Below, piece by piece: positions 36,872 to 45,473 of a stretch of DNA of 59,674 nucleotides; within the stretch, counting starts at the first letter, position 1; each line of letters opens with the position of its first letter. The translations under genes were made by a program, and so were the position numbers. The notes below the pieces were generated by a model. The model did not search any database. It saw only the letters and a list, made by a program, of their open reading frames with translations, and had not been told where the DNA came from. This stretch comes from Rhodoferax sp. (GTDB taxonomy: Bacteria > Pseudomonadota > Gammaproteobacteria > Burkholderiales > Burkholderiaceae_C). The stretch covers positions 1 to 59,674 of the forward strand of contig JACKLL010000019.1 of assembly GCA_024235935.1 (NCBI GenBank). Reading direction: 5' to 3'.

Positions 36872-38830
36872 TCACACGATGCGGCCGGCAAACGCCAGCC
36901 GACGCTCCCATTGCAGGTCCTGCTCGAGCAGGTGATGACGCACCCGTCGGCGCCGCTGCTCCTCCTGCCACTGCATCCACAGCTGGCGGCCGTGCGCGAT
37001 CCGGTCCTGCAGGCCGGCGCCCGACACCATGGCGTCGGGCGGCCCTGGCGCGGCGTCGTTGTCGGTGCCGGTGGCCTCCGGCTGCGCGCAGATCCAGTGC
37101 TCGCAGCTGCCCGGGTCGCCGTGGCGTGCGGCACGCCCGGCCAGCTGGCGGTCGAGCCGGCGCGACGGATTGTGCTGGCAGGAGATCACATGCAGGCCGC
37201 CGGCGGCCAGCGCCGGCGCGTCCAGCGCGATGTCGGTACCGCGGCCGGCCATGCGGGTGGCCACGGTCACGCGGCCTTGATGTCCGGCCTGCGCCACGAT
37301 CGCAGCTTCCGCCGCGTCATTCAGCGCGTTGAGCACCTGGTGGGCAATGCCAGCCTGCTGCAGCTTCCCGGACAACTGCAATGAGGCCGCGACGTTGTCG
37401 GTTCCGACCAGCACCGGCCGGCCTGCTGCCTGCAGCGTGGCGACGCGGATGACGACGGCATCGAACAGGGCATCCAGGTCGGCAAAGCTGCGCAGTGGCA
37501 GCTGTCGGCGCCGGTCCGGCTGGTGCAGCGGAATACGCACGACCTGCGACCCGTAGACCTGCCGCAATTCGGCACGCGCTTCGCGCAAGGTGCCGCTGAT
37601 GCCGCACAGTCGCCAGTAGCGCTGGAAGAAGCGCTGGTAGGTGGTCTGCGCCACGGTCTCGGTCTCCGCGGGCGGGCTCAGCCCCTCCTTGAGCGCGACC
37701 AGCGTGTGCAGGCCGCGCGACCAGACCCGGCCTGGCGCAACCCGGCCGGTCACCTCGTCGATCAGCTCGATGCTGCCGTCGCGCACCAGGTAATGGGTGT
37801 TGCGGCGAAACAGGTGCAGCGCGGCCAGGGCCAGCACCACGGCCTCGCGCCGGTAACGCGCCCGCAGCCACGGCCCTGCCAGCGGCGCCGCCCACTGCGC
37901 CAGCTGTTCCTCGCCCGCTGGCGTGAGGTGCGCCACGCGCTCGACCGGCAGCAGCCGGTAGTCGCGCCCCTGCACCAGGCGCCGCGCCAGTGCCAGCGCC
38001 TGCCACAGGAATGCGCGCCGGGCGGCATGGGGTGCCGCACGCGACAGGATCAGTGGCAGTTCGGCCTCGTCGAGCAGGATGCTGTCGGCTTCGTCGAGCA
38101 AGGCCATGCACAGTCCGCGAAGTAGCGGTGCGGGCGCCGAGCCCGTCCCCAGCGACTGCGCCAGCTGCTCGTGCGGGTGGCGCGCGCCCAGCGACTGGCG
38201 GTCGCGCAGAAAGTCGAAGGCCAGGTCCTTGGCCGTGGCGTAGACGATGTCGTGGTGGTAGACCGCGCGGCGTGCGGTGTCACCCTGGACGCCGGCCATA
38301 CTGGCCACGCGCAGGCCCAGGGCCGCGAACAGCGGCGCCATTTGCCGGGCATCTCGGCCGGCCAGGTAGTCGTTGGCCGTCACCACATGCACCGGCATGC
38401 CGGCCAGCCCTGCGGCGGCCGCGGCCAGGGCGATGGCCAGTGTCTTGCCCTCGCCGGTGGCCATCTCGCCCATGCGGTTGTCGAGCAGGACCCAGGCGGC
38501 CATCAGCTGCGTCTGGCGGGGCCGCAGCCCCACGGCATCGACGGCACAGGCGGCGGTCACGCCCAGCGCGGTGGCCATGGTGTCCGGCTGCAGTCCTGTC
38601 CGGCGCAGCGTGCCGCGCAGGGACGACAGTACAGCCTGGCGCTGCGGCGCCGGCATGGCCGCAAAGGCCTGTGCCCGTGCCATCGCGGCCTGCGCCCCGC
38701 TGCGGCAGCGTGACCGCGCCGTGCGCCCATGCAGGCCGCGCCACGCAGGGGCCTGGTCCTCGCTGCCGCGCAGCGGATACGGGCCCCAGACCGGGCCTGG
38801 CAAGGGCAGCAGATGGGCCAGGTTCGGCAT
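36872..38830 (-). CDS. Short SecA-like ATPase (accessory preprotein translocase motor)
   Basis: A 652-residue DEAD-type ATPase with SecA signatures: RPRQTQLMAAWVLL, Walker A MATGEGKT (about 123-130), VVTANDYLAGRDA, Walker B LLDEADSILLDEAE (about 244-257), LIDEVTGRVAPGRVWSRGLH, GISGTL, ATRMAGRGTDIAL (about 525-536) and RAARHGDPGS. It is about 250 residues shorter than housekeeping SecA. It has shortened helical scaffold regions and no C-terminal SecB/zinc-binding Cys motif. It sits in the giant-protein operon, 11 bases after the M50-HlyD gene. I infer a dedicated motor, analogous to accessory SecA2 proteins. Confidence 0.9.
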   Translation of the reverse strand: MPNLAHLLPLPGPVWGPYPLRGSEDQAPAWRGLHGRTARSRCRSGAQAAMARAQAFAAMPAPQRQAVLSSLRGTLRRTGLQPDTMATALGVTAACAVDAVGLRPRQTQLMAAWVLLDNRMGEMATGEGKTLAIALAAAAAGLAGMPVHVVTANDYLAGRDARQMAPLFAALGLRVASMAGVQGDTARRAVYHHDIVYATAKDLAFDFLRDRQSLGARHPHEQLAQSLGTGSAPAPLLRGLCMALLDEADSILLDEAELPLILSRAAPHAARRAFLWQALALARRLVQGRDYRLLPVERVAHLTPAGEEQLAQWAAPLAGPWLRARYRREAVVLALAALHLFRRNTHYLVRDGSIELIDEVTGRVAPGRVWSRGLHTLVALKEGLSPPAETETVAQTTYQRFFQRYWRLCGISGTLREARAELRQVYGSQVVRIPLHQPDRRRQLPLRSFADLDALFDAVVIRVATLQAAGRPVLVGTDNVAASLQLSGKLQQAGIAHQVLNALNDAAEAAIVAQAGHQGRVTVATRMAGRGTDIALDAPALAAGGLHVISCQHNPSRRLDRQLAGRAARHGDPGSCEHWICAQPEATGTDNDAAPGPPDAMVSGAGLQDRIAHGRQLWMQWQEEQRRRRVRHHLLEQDLQWERRLAFAGRIV

Positions 38831-38841
38831 TGGGGCGTGGC

Positions 38842-41001
38842 TCAGATCGGTCGGCCGAAGTGGCGCGTCCAGGCCCGTTGCAGGGCCTGTGCCAGCTGCA
38901 GCACCAGCGGGGACGTGCCGCCGTCGAAACGCACCCAGGCACGCTCGCCCATGCGGCGGCTGGCGGCCGGGTCGGTTTGCGTCAGCTGCACATCCAGCAC
39001 CACCACCGGCTCGCGGGTCGACAGGCCGTCGGCGTCGGCCGGATCGGTCACGATATCGCCGCCATGGCGGTCGCCCAGCGCCGCGGTCGGCAGCCGCGTG
39101 ACCGCGCCCAGGCTGTCATGCAGCACCTGGGCCGGATGGTTTTCGCCGGGCGTCGCGCTCAGGCGCACGCGGACCGGCCCGGTCGCCGCCTGCAGGTCAT
39201 GCGCCTGTCCCTGCGGCAGCGCCACCCGCACGATGGTCTGGCTGCCGCTCACGGTCTGGCCGAGCACGTAGCCGCGCGTGAGAAACTGGTCGCGCAATTC
39301 GTCGGCGCGGGGCAGCACCAGTGTGCCCGGCAGCTTCGCACGTACCTGCAGCAGGTCCAGCCTTTGCTGCAGGCGCAACAGCTCGGACTGCGCAGCCTGC
39401 AGTTCGGCCCGGCTGTCACCGGCCCGCGCAGCGTCGCGTACGCCGCTGTTGCCGGGCAGGGCCTGCAGCAGTTCGGCTTCGAGCGCGCGCACACGCGCAC
39501 TCTGGCGTGCAAGGTCGGATTCCAGCTGCGGGCTGCGCAGTTGCAGCACCACGTCCGAGGCCTGCAGCCGTGCGCCCGGCGCCGCCACCAGCGTCTCGAC
39601 GAAGCCGGGCTCCTCGACCCGCAACTGCGCCTGGTCCGCCGGCCAGACCACCCCTTGCACCAGCGTGGCGCGGGGCCACGGCAGCACCAGCACCAGGGCC
39701 AGCAGCGCAGCACCGGTGCCGACCAGCCGGCGCCAGCGGCGGGCCGTCGCCTGTTGGGACCAGGCGGCACGGCGCAATTGCGACAACAGCTGATGCACCG
39801 GACGCAGCAGGACCTGCCAGGCCAGCAAGACCGCCGCTGCGACGGCCAATACCGGAGAAATGCCGGCCATCCACCGCACCGCGAGGGCCGCGATCAGCAA
39901 CACCATCAGCCAGGACAGCGGCGCATAGGCGAACAGCCACGGTGTCTCGCCACGCGCCACCGGCATCGGTTCGACGCCCTCGATCCTGAGCAGGCGCCGG
40001 CGCAGCAGGTCGAGCCACCAGGCGCGGCTGCGTGGCCCCAGGTTGGGCAGGCCGAGCGCGTCGCCCAGGATGTAGTAGCCATCGAGCCGCTGCAAGGGAT
40101 TGCCGTTGAACAGCACGGTCGAGACACCCGCGACCACCAGCAGCACGAAGGCACAGTCACGCGCCAGACCGTCGTCGAGCCACAACCACAGCGGCAAGGC
40201 CAGCGCGGCGATCAGCAGTTCGGCCATGATGCCGGCTGCGCTGACCGCGATGCGGGCGCGGCGCTGGGCAAAGCCGGTGGCCGCCGACGCATCGACATAG
40301 GGCACCGGCATCAGCAGCATCAGCGTGACGCCGGCCTCGTGGACCTGGCCGCCCCAGCGCCGTACCGCCATGCCATGGGACAACTCATGCACCAGCTTGA
40401 CCGGCAGGTACAGCACGGCAGCCAGCAGCGCGAACCGGGGCGATGCCATCCAGTGAAGGCCATGTGCCCACAGCTGCGGCGCATTCTGCAGCGCCAGCAC
40501 CAGCAGGCTTGCCACCAGCAGCGACCAGATCCACCCGCCGGCGCGGGAGAACACGATGTCCTGCAAGGGGGTGAGCCGGCGCAGCAGGGCCGAAGGATCG
40601 CCCAGGGGAATGCGCCATGCGAGCAGACTGGCGCGGCTGCGCGACCGTGCCAGCTTGTCCAGGTGCGGCAGCAAGGTGTCGAAGTCGGCAGCGTGGTCGA
40701 TCTGCACCAGTGCGGCTTCGCGCAGCTGCGCCAGCAGGTCGATGAATTCGTCCTGGGTCACGGCATCATGGGAGCGGTGCAGCGACTGGTCCCACACCTG
40801 CTGCACGGTGAGGCGTGCGTCCAGTCGCGCGGCGATCGCATAGGCCGCCGCGTTCAGGCGTACGCTGCGACTGCGCGCCGGGTCGGTCAGCACGAACCAG
40901 GTTTCGCCGCGCACGCGCTGGCGCTGCACCTTCAGCTGCGTGGACAGGCGCGGACGCAGACCTGCGACCCGGTGCCAGCGGCTGCTGTGGACGACGGTCA
41001 T
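38842..41001 (-). CDS. PqqD-like - M50 site-2 protease - HlyD hybrid membrane protein
   Basis: A 719-residue protein of three parts. Residues about 1-105 look PqqD-like (RGETWFVLTDPARSRSVRLNAAAYAIAARLD). Residues about 150-430 are multi-pass membrane with zinc motif HELSH (about 204-208) and the third-ligand region NPLQRLDGYYILGD (about 300-313). This is the pattern of peptide zinc metalloproteases of the M50 family. Residues about 440-719 form a HlyD-like arm with barrel-sandwich halves and a coiled hairpin. The catalytic residues are intact. It may process or hold the exported protein at the membrane. It lies between the GAF-HlyD and SecA-like genes. Confidence 0.88.
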   Translation of the reverse strand: MTVVHSSRWHRVAGLRPRLSTQLKVQRQRVRGETWFVLTDPARSRSVRLNAAAYAIAARLDARLTVQQVWDQSLHRSHDAVTQDEFIDLLAQLREAALVQIDHAADFDTLLPHLDKLARSRSRASLLAWRIPLGDPSALLRRLTPLQDIVFSRAGGWIWSLLVASLLVLALQNAPQLWAHGLHWMASPRFALLAAVLYLPVKLVHELSHGMAVRRWGGQVHEAGVTLMLLMPVPYVDASAATGFAQRRARIAVSAAGIMAELLIAALALPLWLWLDDGLARDCAFVLLVVAGVSTVLFNGNPLQRLDGYYILGDALGLPNLGPRSRAWWLDLLRRRLLRIEGVEPMPVARGETPWLFAYAPLSWLMVLLIAALAVRWMAGISPVLAVAAAVLLAWQVLLRPVHQLLSQLRRAAWSQQATARRWRRLVGTGAALLALVLVLPWPRATLVQGVVWPADQAQLRVEEPGFVETLVAAPGARLQASDVVLQLRSPQLESDLARQSARVRALEAELLQALPGNSGVRDAARAGDSRAELQAAQSELLRLQQRLDLLQVRAKLPGTLVLPRADELRDQFLTRGYVLGQTVSGSQTIVRVALPQGQAHDLQAATGPVRVRLSATPGENHPAQVLHDSLGAVTRLPTAALGDRHGGDIVTDPADADGLSTREPVVVLDVQLTQTDPAASRRMGERAWVRFDGGTSPLVLQLAQALQRAWTRHFGRPI

Positions 41002-41029
41002 GGCGCGCGGCGACGGGACATGGGCAGGG

Positions 41030-42430
41030 TCAGCCGATCCACGACCACCAGGCGAGCCGCAGGCGCATCAGCGCATGGCGACTCCACCCCCACAAGAGCG
41101 GCAGCCGGCCGACCACCAGGTCGGCACGCCCAATCAGGCCGGGACGCAGGCCGTCGGGGGCTTCGGTCAGCCGCGTCTGCACTTCGAAGATGTTGCGGCC
41201 CTCGACCGCGCGCGCCAGCGGCGTGATGCGTTCGACCTGCAGCGCCTGGTGCTGCCAGGGCAGGGAAGACAGCACCAGTTGTCCGGTCTGACCCTCCCGC
41301 ACCTGTGCGATGTCGGTCTCGTCGATGTCGACGACGACCCGGTACTGGTCGGTCGATGCCAGGGTGAGCAGCGCATCGCCCTGGCGCACCGGCGCGCCGA
41401 TCGACTGGCTCAGATCGCCCTGGACCACCAGCGCATCGAACGGCGCGGTGATGCGCCCGCGCGTGCGCTGCTGCGCAATCAGTGCCAGCTGTGCCTGGGC
41501 TTCGTTGACCCGCTCGAAACTGGTGCTGGCACCCACACGGTCGGACTTGGCCATGGCCGCCGCATAGGCGTTCTCGGACTGCGCGAGCTGGCTTCGCCAG
41601 CGGTCCTGTTCCAGCTGCAGGTCTTCCTCGATCAGGTCGACCAGCGGCGCGCCGGCCTTGACGCGGTCGCCGGGGCGCACATGGGCGGTCTTGATGAAGC
41701 CGTCGGTCGGAGCCGAAAGGACACGCTGCTGCGCCCCTTCGATCCGCGCCCGGCCGCTGACGGCATGGTCCAGCGGAACCAGCGTGAGGAAGGCCACGCC
41801 CAGCAGACCTGCCAGCAACAGGATGCGGGTCGTGCGCCGGCGTGGCTGGCGCAGGTCGGACAGGGTCTGCGTCATGCCGCGGCGCAGCCGCTGGTGCCAG
41901 GCCTGCTCGCCGTGGCGCATCCAGCGCAGTGCGGGCGCCGCCAGTGACAACCACTGTTCGAGCTGCTGCATCTCGGCTGTCGTGATGGCCGTGCTGCCGT
42001 CGCGCTGCACCGAGACCGCAGCGAACACCACACCATCGATGCCCAGCGGCAGACTGGCGACCGCGCCGCCGATGCTTTGCTGCCATTGCCGGTGTTCCAG
42101 CCGGATCCAGTCGGTCGCAGGTGTTGCACCGTCAGCATCCGCGGGTGGCCAGCACAGCGGTACGCCCTGGTCGATCGCTTCGTCGATGGCACCCAGCAGC
42201 GCCTGCGTGTCCGCCGCATGCGGCTGTGCCAGCTCCGGGCTGGAGCTGGCAAGCACCCAGGTCTTGTCGTCCTCGTGCCAGGCCAGGACCACGCGGTCGA
42301 AGCGCCCCAGCAGCGCCAGCTGGCTCACCAGCTGGTGCGCCGCCGATGCCAGGCGGGTCGCAGACAGCAGGCTGGCGTACAGGGCCAGCGAATCGGCAGC
42401 AGGGCTGCGGGGCGTCGGCTCAGCGGCCAT
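41030..42430 (-). CDS. GAF-like - HlyD hybrid membrane fusion protein
   Basis: A 466-residue protein starting at ATG 42428-42430; a TTG 42 bases upstream is less likely. Residues about 15-185 form a GAF-like soluble domain (DRVVLAWHEDDKTWVLAS, GGAVASLPLGIDGVVFAAVSVQ). Then comes a basic stretch RQPRRRTTR and one membrane segment (ILLLAGLLGVAFLTLVPL). A HlyD barrel-sandwich follows (EGAQQRVLSAPTDGFIKTAHVRPGDRV and APFDALVVQGDLSQSIGAPVRQGD) with a beta-barrel and a C-terminal Trp-rich tail. A cytoplasmic sensor joined to a periplasmic adaptor suggests that ligand binding may gate export. It is the first gene of the operon. Confidence 0.85.
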   Translation of the reverse strand: MAAEPTPRSPAADSLALYASLLSATRLASAAHQLVSQLALLGRFDRVVLAWHEDDKTWVLASSSPELAQPHAADTQALLGAIDEAIDQGVPLCWPPADADGATPATDWIRLEHRQWQQSIGGAVASLPLGIDGVVFAAVSVQRDGSTAITTAEMQQLEQWLSLAAPALRWMRHGEQAWHQRLRRGMTQTLSDLRQPRRRTTRILLLAGLLGVAFLTLVPLDHAVSGRARIEGAQQRVLSAPTDGFIKTAHVRPGDRVKAGAPLVDLIEEDLQLEQDRWRSQLAQSENAYAAAMAKSDRVGASTSFERVNEAQAQLALIAQQRTRGRITAPFDALVVQGDLSQSIGAPVRQGDALLTLASTDQYRVVVDIDETDIAQVREGQTGQLVLSSLPWQHQALQVERITPLARAVEGRNIFEVQTRLTEAPDGLRPGLIGRADLVVGRLPLLWGWSRHALMRLRLAWWSWIG

Positions 42431-42762
42431 GCGCAAGACCGGTCGTGGGCAAGGCCGTGTCGCGGGCTGCAATCCGGGGATGAACCGGCGCAGCCATCAG
42501 CGCGGTGCCATCCGTCCGACGGCCGTACGTGGCGGCTGGCACGGCCCGTGCAAGGACTCGCCAGCCGAGCAACAAAGCGGCACCAGGGTATTCATGAAAG
42601 GCATTCTAGGGCGCCATTGTGGTGCGTGAATGGCGCGTCCCCATGCGCCTGCGATCGGTTTCGGTGAACTCATGGTTTTTTCTGATGCCGGGCGTGGGCC
42701 CAGCCGTTATGCTGGTCGCGTTGGAAATCAAGCATTTATCAGAACACACAAGGAGTTGGAGC
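42431..42762. other. Divergent gap between the export operon and the universal stress gene
   Basis: 332 bases without a convincing gene. It contains a candidate promoter for the minus-strand operon (see 42603-42630) and, at its right end, the AAGGAG ribosome-binding site of the universal stress gene (about 42750-42755). Nothing else was recognised. Confidence 0.4.
42603..42630 (-). promoter_or_regulatory. Candidate sigma-70 promoter for the giant-protein export operon
   Basis: On the minus strand, TTCACG (complement of 42625-42630) and TAGAAT (complement of 42603-42608) are 16 bases apart. The -10 matches 5 of 6 consensus bases. It would give a leader of about 165 bases before the GAF-HlyD ATG. 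Confidence 0.35.
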
Positions 42763-43200
42763 ATGTACAAGCGCATCCTGATGGCCTACGACGGCTCGGA
42801 GGCAGGGCAGAACGCCTTGCTCGAATGCAAGGACCTGATGCAATGGACCGGCGCCGCGCTCACGCTGGTGGCGGTGATGCCGCACCATATCGACTTCATC
42901 GGTGCCGAGGGTGGCTTCTACGATCCGCAGATCACCGAGCGCGAGAAGGAGAACTACGCGAAGATCCTGCAGCAGGGGCTGCAGGTGCTGTCCAAGGCGG
43001 GCTTTGCCGCCAATGGCGAGGTGCTTGTGGGCGAGACCATCAGCGAGATCACAGGGTATGCCAAGAAGATCGAGGCCGACCTGATCGTCGTCGGCCACAA
43101 GCATCTGGACAGCCTGGCGGCGCGCTGGTGGCGGGGCTCGAGTTCCGGCGCCCTGATCGAGCATGCCCATTGCAGCGTGCTGGTGGCAATCACCAATTAG
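42763..43200 (+). CDS. Universal stress protein, UspA family
   Basis: A 145-residue single-domain protein: YKRILMAYDGSEAGQNAL at the start, a central DFIGAEGGFYDPQIT loop, and the ATP-binding signature VVGHKHLDSLAARWWRGSSSGALIEHAHCSVLVA at the end, close to the G-2x-G-9x-G(S/T) pattern. The ATG at 42763 follows AAGGAG. It is a cytoplasmic stress-response protein of unspecified role. The hemerythrin-like gene follows 147 bases later on the same strand. Confidence 0.92.
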   Translation: MYKRILMAYDGSEAGQNALLECKDLMQWTGAALTLVAVMPHHIDFIGAEGGFYDPQITEREKENYAKILQQGLQVLSKAGFAANGEVLVGETISEITGYAKKIEADLIVVGHKHLDSLAARWWRGSSSGALIEHAHCSVLVAITN

Positions 43201-43347
43201 CGATTTTTTAGGATTTCGCTAAGCTGTTCTTAACAAGCGGGCAGCGTCCTTTTTCCTAGACTGGCGATGCGGTTTGCGGTGACTCCGGTGCCTTCGTGCC
43301 GGGCCGGCAGACTGGTTGCAGGCGATGGCCTGGGAGAGAGGAATTCC

Positions 43348-44091
43348 GTGAAAACCACAATTGAAGAACAACAGCAGCTGGCGTTGACGCAGGGGCGTGA
43401 CCGGATGGACATGTATACCGCCATCCACAAGGCCTTGCGCGCCATGATGTGCGACACACTGGTCGCGGTGGGGCGGCTGGATCCGCAGGATGAACCCGAG
43501 GTGGTCCACACCGCGCAGCGGGTGTTCGACCTGCTGGATATCTGCCGTGCGCACCTGGCGCACGAAAACGCGTTCGTGCATGTGCCGATGCAGGCGCAGG
43601 CGCCCGGCAGCGCCGACGCCGCCGCGCAGGAGCATGTCGAACACGAGCACCACATCGCGCAGCTGAGCCATCTGACCGGCGCCATGGTCCGGTCGGCGGC
43701 GGCGCTGCGCGCACCGCTGGCGCTGGCCCTGTACCGTGCGCTGGCATTGTTCGTCGCCGACAACCTGCGCCACATGGCGCATGAGGAGACGCAGCACAGC
43801 GTGACGCTGTGGGCGCATTTCAGCGACGCCCAGTTGCACGAGATGCACGGCAACATTCTGGCCAGCATCGGTCCGCAGGAGATGGCGACGACGATGCGCT
43901 GGATGATTCCCGCCTGCAACCCGCAGGAGCGCGCCGAGACGCTGCTGGGCATGCGCGCCGGGGCCCCGGCACCGGTGTTTCAGGCCGTGGTCGAGGGTGT
44001 GCGTCCGCACATGGACGATTCCGGCTGGGCCAAGCTGTGTGTGGTGCTCGACATCGCACCGCAGCCGGGTCTGACGGCCACCGTGGCCTGA
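43348..44091 (+). CDS. Hemerythrin-like metal-binding domain protein
   Basis: A 247-residue helical protein. The GTG at 43348 is chosen because GAGAGAGGA precedes it and the upstream frame is not protein-like. The first 160 residues show the hemerythrin-like pattern of His and Glu on four helices: AIHKALRAMM, AHLAHENAFVHVPM, EHVEHEHHIAQL and NLRHMAHEETQH. The C-terminal 80 residues are less clear. Such proteins bind a di-iron centre and respond to O2, NO or redox stress. Proximity to the Usp gene fits a stress role (inference). Confidence 0.82.
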   Translation: MKTTIEEQQQLALTQGRDRMDMYTAIHKALRAMMCDTLVAVGRLDPQDEPEVVHTAQRVFDLLDICRAHLAHENAFVHVPMQAQAPGSADAAAQEHVEHEHHIAQLSHLTGAMVRSAAALRAPLALALYRALALFVADNLRHMAHEETQHSVTLWAHFSDAQLHEMHGNILASIGPQEMATTMRWMIPACNPQERAETLLGMRAGAPAPVFQAVVEGVRPHMDDSGWAKLCVVLDIAPQPGLTATVA

Positions 44092-44108
44092 GAGAGCCTG
44101 CAGACGTT

Positions 44109-45473
44109 TCAGGGCCTGTCGTCGACCAGTTGAATCGGCTGGGGCACGTGCAGGCGGAAGCGTCCGCGGCCGGTCTTCTCGATCCGGATGACGGCCGCGT
44201 GTTCGGTCAGCCGGCGCTGCAGCAGCAGCAGCCGTGCCTCCAGGTTGTCGGTCAGCTCGGGCAGGCCGATGGCCGGGTCGAGCCGCAGTTCCCGGTTGGA
44301 GAATTCGCAGCGACCCAGGCGTTGGTGGTCGTTCACCAGCTTCCAGAAGATGGCGCCGGCGACGCCCTTGATCAGGTAGTCGTCGTCGATGAAGATGCTG
44401 TTGTTGACCCGATAGCGCCGGATGCGCAGCGCAGTGCGGCCATCGCTCGGTCGGGGCTCGGCCTGGGCGGTCGCATGTGTCGCACCCGACAGTTCGGGCA
44501 GGTCATTGCCGTCGAGCAGGTGCATGGCCGCGGCAAGCTGGCCGGCAAAGGCCACCAGCATGTCTTCCTGTTCGAAATCGAAGCGCAGCTCCTGCGGGCT
44601 CTCGGCAAACAGCGCACCGCGCAGTTGCCCTGCCGACACCAGCGGCACCGCCAGCTGGCTGTGCGGCTCCTTCAGCCCCGGGTAGGGAATGTGGGTGTCC
44701 AGCGCAAGGTCGGGCATGTTGTTGCGCCAGCTGCTGCGCACGGCCGCGTGGTACAGGTAGGCATTGGTCATGTGCATGATGCGCACCGGCGTCTGCTGCT
44801 CGGCGGCCACGCCGATCACACCCTCGCCCAGGTCGATCTCGGACCCCACGCCGGAGGTCGGGTAACCACAGCTGGCCACCGTGTACAGCCGCTGTGTCAC
44901 CGGATCCAGCATCAGCACCATGGCATGTTCGGTGACCAGGATGTTGCGCATCGCGTCCAGCGCCACGCCGAGCAGTTCTTCGAGCGTCGTGCTGCGTGCC
45001 AGGCGCTGGCTTGCGCTGCGCAGGTCGGCCAGCACGGCGCAGCGCGGGGGCGGCGGCACCAGGGGCTGGCCGGGCACGGATTCGATGTGCAGCACCTCGT
45101 AGATGTCCGAACCCCGCAGCTGGAACACGCCCGCCATGCCGGTGTGCGAGGCGATGCCGGCCAGTTGCGCCTTCATGGCCTCGAACACCGGTCCGCTGTC
45201 CACCGTGCGGGCATATCGCAGGTGCAGGCGGAAGAACGCGCCGGTCAGCGGATGCACGACCAGCACCGTGGTCTGCGGGTTGGCCAGGATGTTGTGGCGG
45301 GTCTTGTTGAAGAACTGGAAAGACAGCGCGACGTGGCCGTCGTCGGCATAGAACACCTGCGAGACATAGGCCACGTTCGGCATGCCGTCGGCACCCGCGG
45401 TGGCCATCACCGCCGGGATCGCGCCTTCCAGGCAGGGCCGGATGTCGGCCAGTCGCAGCTCGGCTGGCGCCAT
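44109..45473 (-). CDS. Flavin split-barrel (pyridoxamine oxidase-like) - GAF protein with C-terminal winged-helix-like domain
   Basis: A 454-residue protein. Residues about 1-140 form a PNPOx-like split barrel (PAVMATAGADGMPNVAYVSQVFYADD). Residues about 150-320 form a GAF domain (TTLEELLGVALDAMRNIL, LGEGVIGVAAEQ, LAVPLVSAGQLRGALFAES). Residues about 350-454 have RIRRYRVNNSIFIDDDYLIKGVAGAIFWKLV and RELRLDP, resembling a transcriptional-regulator-like tail. The ATG at 45471-45473 shares one base with the stop of the preceding small gene (TGATG), so the pair is coupled. A redox or ligand sensor is a fair guess; no function is established. Confidence 0.75.
   Translation of the reverse strand: MAPAELRLADIRPCLEGAIPAVMATAGADGMPNVAYVSQVFYADDGHVALSFQFFNKTRHNILANPQTTVLVVHPLTGAFFRLHLRYARTVDSGPVFEAMKAQLAGIASHTGMAGVFQLRGSDIYEVLHIESVPGQPLVPPPPRCAVLADLRSASQRLARSTTLEELLGVALDAMRNILVTEHAMVLMLDPVTQRLYTVASCGYPTSGVGSEIDLGEGVIGVAAEQQTPVRIMHMTNAYLYHAAVRSSWRNNMPDLALDTHIPYPGLKEPHSQLAVPLVSAGQLRGALFAESPQELRFDFEQEDMLVAFAGQLAAAMHLLDGNDLPELSGATHATAQAEPRPSDGRTALRIRRYRVNNSIFIDDDYLIKGVAGAIFWKLVNDHQRLGRCEFSNRELRLDPAIGLPELTDNLEARLLLLQRRLTEHAAVIRIEKTGRGRFRLHVPQPIQLVDDRP

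Noticed and set aside
37990..41226. Very long plus-strand open frame opposite the SecA-like and M50 genes, and similar long antisense frames at 43809-45620, 52032-55484 and 54664-56940
   Set aside because: They are rich in Arg/Gln/His with no domains, as expected for the reverse of GC-rich genes. The opposite strand carries clear protein families.
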